In this document: piece by piece, positions 31,062 to 34,495 of the stretch
Layout: each line of letters starts with the position of its first letter
Numbering within the stretch: the stretch's first letter is position 1
Assembly (NCBI RefSeq): GCF_024539815.1
Contig: NZ_JAHHIU010000145.1
Location: forward strand, 1 to 34,495
Source of the DNA: Streptomyces hayashii
GTDB lineage: Bacteria > Actinomycetota > Actinomycetes > Streptomycetales > Streptomycetaceae
DNA length: 34,495 nt
Direction of reading: 5' to 3'
Program-made: the position numbers and the translations under genes
The notes under the pieces: generated by a model
What the model was told of the DNA's origin: nothing
What the model saw: only the letters and a program-made list of their open reading frames with translations
Databases searched by the model: none

Positions 31062-32645
31062 TCAGTGGAAGAAGTGCCGCGTCCCCGTGAAGTACATGGT
31101 CACGCCGGCCTTCTTCGCGGCCTCGACGACCAGTTCGTCACGGACCGAGCCGCCGGGCTGCACGACGGCCTTGACGCCCGCCTCGACCAGGACCTCCAGC
31201 CCGTCCGGGAAGGGGAAGAAGGCGTCGGACGCCGCGTACGCGCCGCGCGCCCGCTCCCCGCCCGCCCGCTCGACGGCCAGTTTCGCCGAGTCGACCCGGT
31301 TGACCTGGCCCATGCCGACGCCGACCGACGCGCCGTCCTTGGCGAGCAGGATGGCGTTGGACTTCACGGCCCGGCAGGCCTTCCAGGCGAAGGCGAGGTC
31401 GGCGAGCTCCCCGGGGGAGAGCGCCTCGCCGGTCGCCAGCGTCCAGTTGGCCGGGTCGTCGCCCTCGGCCTGGAGCCGGTCGGTGACCTGGAGCAGCGCG
31501 CCGCCGCCGACGGGCTTGAGCTCGACGGGACCGGCAGGACCCTGCGGCGCCTTCAGCACCCGGATGTTCTTCTTCCTGGCGAGGGCCTCCAGAGCCCCCT
31601 CCTCGTAGTCCGGTGCGACGATGACCTCGGTGAAGATCTCCGCGACCTGCTCCGCCATCTCCTTGCTGACCGGCCGGTTCACGGCGATGACGCCGCCGAA
31701 GGCCGACAGCGGGTCACAGGCGTGCGCCTTGCGGTGCGCCTCGGCGACGTCCGCGCCGACGGCGATCCCGCACGGGTTGGCGTGCTTGATGATCGCGACG
31801 GCCGGCTCGGCGTGGTCGTACGCGGCACGGTGCGCGGCGTCCGTGTCCGTGTAGTTGTTGTACGACATCTCCTTGCCGTGCAGCTGCTCGGCCTCGGCGA
31901 GACCGCCGCCGCTGCCGTCCACGTAGAGAGCGGCGGGCTGGTGCGGGTTCTCGCCGTAGCGCAGGGTGCTCCTGCGCTCCCAGGTCGCGCCGAGGAAGTC
32001 GGGGAAGCGCGACTCGTCGGCGGGCGCGTAGGACGACGCGAACCAGGACGCCACGGCGACGTCGTAGGCGGCGGTGTGCTGGAACGCCTCGGCGGCGAGC
32101 CGCTTGCGGGCGGCGAGGTCGAAGCCGCCGCCCTGCACGGCCGCGAGGACGTCGCCGTAGCGCGCCGGGCTGGTGACCACGGCCACCGACGGGTGGTTCT
32201 TGGCGGCGGCGCGCACCATGGACGGGCCGCCGATGTCGATCTGCTCGACGCACTCGTCCTCGGAGGCGCCCGAGGCGACCGTCTCCCGGAACGGGTAGAG
32301 GTTGACGACGACGAGGTCGAAGGGCGCGACGCCCAGCTCGTCCAGCTGCTGCCGGTGGCTGTCCAGGCGCAGGTCGGCGAGGATGCCGGCGTGGACCTTG
32401 GGGTGCAGGGTCTTGACCCGGCCGTCCAGGCACTCGGGGAAGCCGGTGAGCTCCTCGACCTTGGTGACGGGAACGCCGGCGGCGGCGATGCGGGAGGCGG
32501 TGGACCCGGTGGAGACGAGTTCGACGCCGGCCTCGTGCAGCCCGCGCGCGAGCTCCTCCAGACCGGTCTTGTCGTAGACGCTGACGAGCGCGCGACGGAT
32601 GCCCCGCCTGCCGCTCTCGGCCGTGACAGTGCTCTCGGCGGTCAC
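31062..32645 (-). CDS. purH: Bifunctional AICAR formyltransferase / IMP cyclohydrolase
   Basis: 527 aa, full length. Catalyses the last two steps of purine synthesis: formylation of AICAR with 10-formyl-THF, then ring closure to IMP. The N-terminal cyclohydrolase domain contains ALVSVYDKTGLEELARGL, STGSTASRIAAAG, GRVKTLHPKVHAG and VVNLYPF. The C-terminal formyltransferase domain has LRYGENPHQPAALY, IIKHANPCGIAVG, AFGGVIAVNRPVS and the C-terminal SDAFFPFPDG. The first codon is GTG at 32645, overlapping the purN stop by 3 bp (GTGA), so the pair is translationally coupled. Confidence 0.98.
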   Translation of the reverse strand: MTAESTVTAESGRRGIRRALVSVYDKTGLEELARGLHEAGVELVSTGSTASRIAAAGVPVTKVEELTGFPECLDGRVKTLHPKVHAGILADLRLDSHRQQLDELGVAPFDLVVVNLYPFRETVASGASEDECVEQIDIGGPSMVRAAAKNHPSVAVVTSPARYGDVLAAVQGGGFDLAARKRLAAEAFQHTAAYDVAVASWFASSYAPADESRFPDFLGATWERRSTLRYGENPHQPAALYVDGSGGGLAEAEQLHGKEMSYNNYTDTDAAHRAAYDHAEPAVAIIKHANPCGIAVGADVAEAHRKAHACDPLSAFGGVIAVNRPVSKEMAEQVAEIFTEVIVAPDYEEGALEALARKKNIRVLKAPQGPAGPVELKPVGGGALLQVTDRLQAEGDDPANWTLATGEALSPGELADLAFAWKACRAVKSNAILLAKDGASVGVGMGQVNRVDSAKLAVERAGGERARGAYAASDAFFPFPDGLEVLVEAGVKAVVQPGGSVRDELVVEAAKKAGVTMYFTGTRHFFH

Positions 32646-33271
32646 TGGATAACTACCTTTCGTCCCTCAATGCGATAGCCGTTGCGGGCGAGCCGCCCCA
32701 CGACCTCGACGAGCAGCCTTCGCTCGACTTCCTTGATGCGCTCGTGCAGAGCGCTCTCGTCGTCCTCGTCCCGGACCTCGACCACGCCCTGGGCGATGAT
32801 CGGGCCGGTGTCGACGCCGTCGTCGACGAAGTGGACGGTGCAGCCGGTGACCCGGGCCCCGTACGCGAGCGCGTCCCGCACCCCGTGAGCCCCGGGGAAG
32901 CTGGGCAGCAGCGCGGGGTGCGTGTTCACGAACCGCCCCCCGAACCGCGCCAGGAATTCCTTCCCCACGATCTTCATGAACCCGGCGGAGACGACCAGGT
33001 CGGGCTCGTGGGCGGCCACGGCCTCCGCGAGAGCGGCGTCCCACTCCTCGCGGCTGCCGAAGTCCTTGACCCGGCAGACGAACGTGGGGATCCCGGCCCG
33101 TTCGGCCCGGGCGAGGCCCTCCACGCCCCCGCGGTCGGCTCCGACGGCGACGATCTCCGCGCCGTAGGCGTCGACGCCGGCGGTCGCGACGGCGTCGAGG
33201 AGCGCCTGAAGGTTCGTACCGGATCCGGAGACCAGCACGACGAGGCGCTTGGCCACGGGCTTGGCGGCCAC
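32642..33271 (-). CDS. purN: Phosphoribosylglycinamide formyltransferase
   Basis: 209 aa. Transfers the formyl group of 10-formyl-THF to GAR in purine synthesis. Substrate loop VVLVSGSGTNLQALLDA near the N-terminus; catalytic Asn-His in GRFVNTHPALLPSFPGAHG and the essential Asp in VDDGVDTGPIIAQ are all present. I chose the GTG at 33271 (AAKPVAKRLV follows), preceded by AAAGGG 8 nt upstream. An ATG at 33328 would add 19 residues (MKSAYAHRLVRASPRKGLT) that overlie the likely promoter and look non-coding. It leads the purN-purH operon. Confidence 0.96.
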   Translation of the reverse strand: MAAKPVAKRLVVLVSGSGTNLQALLDAVATAGVDAYGAEIVAVGADRGGVEGLARAERAGIPTFVCRVKDFGSREEWDAALAEAVAAHEPDLVVSAGFMKIVGKEFLARFGGRFVNTHPALLPSFPGAHGVRDALAYGARVTGCTVHFVDDGVDTGPIIAQGVVEVRDEDDESALHERIKEVERRLLVEVVGRLARNGYRIEGRKVVIQ

Positions 33272-33582
33272 GGTGAGGCCCTTTCTCGGGGAAGCACGTA
33301 CAAGGCGGTGGGCGTACGCGGACTTCACGCGGGATTGTACTTTCGTACGAATGCATCGCGCCCCCGGATACGGGGAAGCCTACGAAGCAGCCGACCGCCA
33401 GCAACGATACCGGCACACGGGACGGCCCCCACGGGACGGGGGCGTGGCCGGAAGGTAGCGTCTGCGAGGAACGGGAAGCGGGCCCGATCGGGAACGCGGT
33501 CGCCGTGCGGCGCGTTCCCGGAGTGACAGCCATATCCGCTCAGGCCAGACAGCCGTATCACCTAGGGGAAGACGCTCACTTG
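33272..33582. other. 311-bp divergent intergenic region between purN and the DUF4190-like gene
   Basis: Holds the purN promoter/palindrome on the left. On the + strand TAGCGT (33456-33461) may be a -10 for the rightward gene, giving a leader of about 115 nt that contains a perfect 10-bp hairpin (CGGGAACGCG 33489-33498 with CGCGTTCCCG 33511-33520) and, upstream of it, a GCCCCC/GGGGGC hairpin (33425-33443). No gene seen. Confidence 0.5.
33334..33351 (-). promoter_or_regulatory. purN promoter -10 and adjacent palindrome
   Basis: On the minus strand TACAAT (33339-33334) is a near-consensus -10, about 60 nt before the purN start. Directly upstream, in the spacer, lies the perfect 10-bp palindrome TTCGTACGAA (33342-33351), placed to bind a repressor. 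No clear -35 hexamer was found. Confidence 0.5.
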
Positions 33583-34338
33583 ATGCCGGACCGCAGTCTG
33601 CGACTCCTCACGCTCCCCCCGCAGTCACCGCAGGGAGGGGAGCGCGGCGTCGTGCTGCTGCGAGAGCGCCCAGCCTCTCCCCCGGACGCTCCGTCGGGCG
33701 AGAACAAGCCGCCCGAGGACGACAACCCCTTCGCGCCGCCGCCGGAGGGCTCCCCCGACCGCCCGTGGCAGCCCCGGCGCCCGGCGGGCGGCGACCCCGA
33801 GGACGGGCGCTCCCCGTGGGGCGGCCAGTGGAGCGACAGGCAGCCGGGCCGCTCCCCCGGCGGCTTCGGCGAGCGCCCCGGCGGCAACCCCGAGAACGGC
33901 GGCCCGGGCGGCCCCGGCGGCGACCCCGCGAAGCGCTGGGACCCGACGGACCCGGCCCAGCGCCATGCGCGCTACGCCCTGCTCTGCGGCATGTGGGCCT
34001 TCTTCTTCGCCCTCTTCGGCTGGCCGTACGTGGCCCTGCTGCTCGGCGCGCTCGCCCTGAACTGGGGCATCAGCGCCCTGCGCGCCAAGCCCCGCACCCC
34101 GGACCCGGACACCCCGCCCGTCCCGGAGCCGAGCGGCCGCCCGCAGCGCACGGCCGCCGTCAGCGGCCTGGTCACCGCTTCCCTGGCCCTGGCCCTGGTC
34201 GCCGCGAGCTTCGCCGCGCACCTCGTCTACAACGACTACTACACCTGCACGAAGGACGCCCTCACCAGCGAGGCGAAGCAGTCCTGCGACGATCTCCTCC
34301 CCAAGGAGCTCAGAGAGATCCTGGGCGCGAACGCCTGA
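33583..34338 (+). CDS. DUF4190-like membrane protein with a Pro/Gly-rich head
   Basis: 251 aa. Residues 1-125 are disordered and rich in Pro, Gly, Asp and Arg (PPEDDNPFAPPPEGSPDRPW, GGFGERPGGNPENGGPGGPG). The C-terminal half has two hydrophobic stretches: ALLCGMWAFFFALFGWPYVALLLGALALNWGI, an actinobacterial DUF4190-type pair of helices, and AAVSGLVTASLALALVAASFAAHLVY. The tail carries two cysteines (YYTCTKDAL, KQSCDDLLP), possibly a disulfide outside the membrane. ATG at 33583 follows GGGGAAG; an upstream ATG at 33505 in frame would add 26 residues but has no ribosome binding site and overlies the hairpin. Function unknown. Confidence 0.8.
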   Translation: MPDRSLRLLTLPPQSPQGGERGVVLLRERPASPPDAPSGENKPPEDDNPFAPPPEGSPDRPWQPRRPAGGDPEDGRSPWGGQWSDRQPGRSPGGFGERPGGNPENGGPGGPGGDPAKRWDPTDPAQRHARYALLCGMWAFFFALFGWPYVALLLGALALNWGISALRAKPRTPDPDTPPVPEPSGRPQRTAAVSGLVTASLALALVAASFAAHLVYNDYYTCTKDALTSEAKQSCDDLLPKELREILGANA

Positions 34339-34362
34339 GACCAGCGAGGCGCGACCCGGCGG

Positions 34363-34400
34363 CTCGACCCGTCCGAGGTATCTCGACCCGTCCGAAGTAT
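34363..34400. repeat. 19-bp tandem direct repeat near the right edge
   Basis: CTCGACCCGTCCGAGGTAT (34363-34381) is followed directly by CTCGACCCGTCCGAAGTAT (34382-34400), one mismatch. A period near two helical turns suits a dimeric regulator binding one face of the DNA. The remaining sequence to 34495 shows no gene I can support. Confidence 0.85.
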
Positions 34401-34495
34401 GAGGACGGGACGACGGCCCCCCTCGATGCCGAAGCAGCTCCGCGCGGTCACCTCAGCGGCCCCGCAGCGTCCTCTCCGCCCGCCCCGTCCTCCCC

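Noticed and set aside
33249..33458. 69-aa + strand frame in the purN upstream region
   Set aside because: Overlaps the purN 5' end and its promoter; no ribosome binding site or recognisable domain.
1..34495. Mobile element, CRISPR array or prophage
   Set aside because: No transposase or integrase, no regularly spaced repeats with spacers, no phage structural genes; the repeats found are short tandem units.

Overview
The window looks like a chromosomal stretch of a Streptomyces or a very close relative. The basis is very high GC with strong third-position GC bias, GTG starts, ATGA/GTGA stop-start overlaps, an XRE/DUF5753-DUF397 pair, a DUF2690 regulator, and the block purN-purH ... folD-DUF3017 ... 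mdh, an order I remember from Streptomyces chromosomes. This is family-level recognition by reading; no database search was possible.

Layout. (1) 1-6924: the right-hand end of what looks like a specialised-metabolism cluster on the + strand: pabAB (5' end outside the window, with a rare TTA codon), an aryl-CoA ligase, a second divergent adenylating enzyme, an FAD hydroxylase and pabC, closed by a strong hairpin. Together they would make p-aminobenzoate, activate it and hydroxylate it or a product. (2) 7032-10391: an 8-bp microsatellite, then a MocR regulator flanked by three AhpD/carboxymuconolactone-decarboxylase paralogues, one on its own strand and two divergent and translationally coupled. 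(3) 10392-17540 (-): a compact choline/glycine-betaine operon, betB-betA-proV-proW-proX, in which proW is a tandem fusion of two permease units. (4) 17746-20186: a LysR regulator divergent from a DHA2-type efflux pump, with a textbook T-N11-A box between them. (5) 20237-21258: an XRE/DUF5753 and DUF397 pair. (6) 21323-24920 (-): mdh with a perfect operator-like palindrome on its promoter, two paralogous membrane-tethered HTH proteins (one with a DUF2690 ectodomain) and a DUF3017 protein following folD. (7) 26044-30969 (+): an envelope-facing block: a Pro/Gly/Tyr-rich membrane protein, an FHA-like protein overlapping a transmembrane Ser/Thr kinase, a lipoprotein and a secreted I36-like protein. 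(8) 31062-34338: purN-purH (-) divergent from a DUF4190-like membrane protein.

Most notable: the kinase at 27604-29277 has an extracellular domain resembling a lytic transglycosylase in which the catalytic Glu is Ala, suggesting a peptidoglycan-sensing kinase. A + strand intrinsic terminator with a T7 tract (22613-22647) has no + strand gene to serve and points to an unannotated RNA. The TTA codon in pabAB implies bldA dependence of the aminobenzoate cluster.
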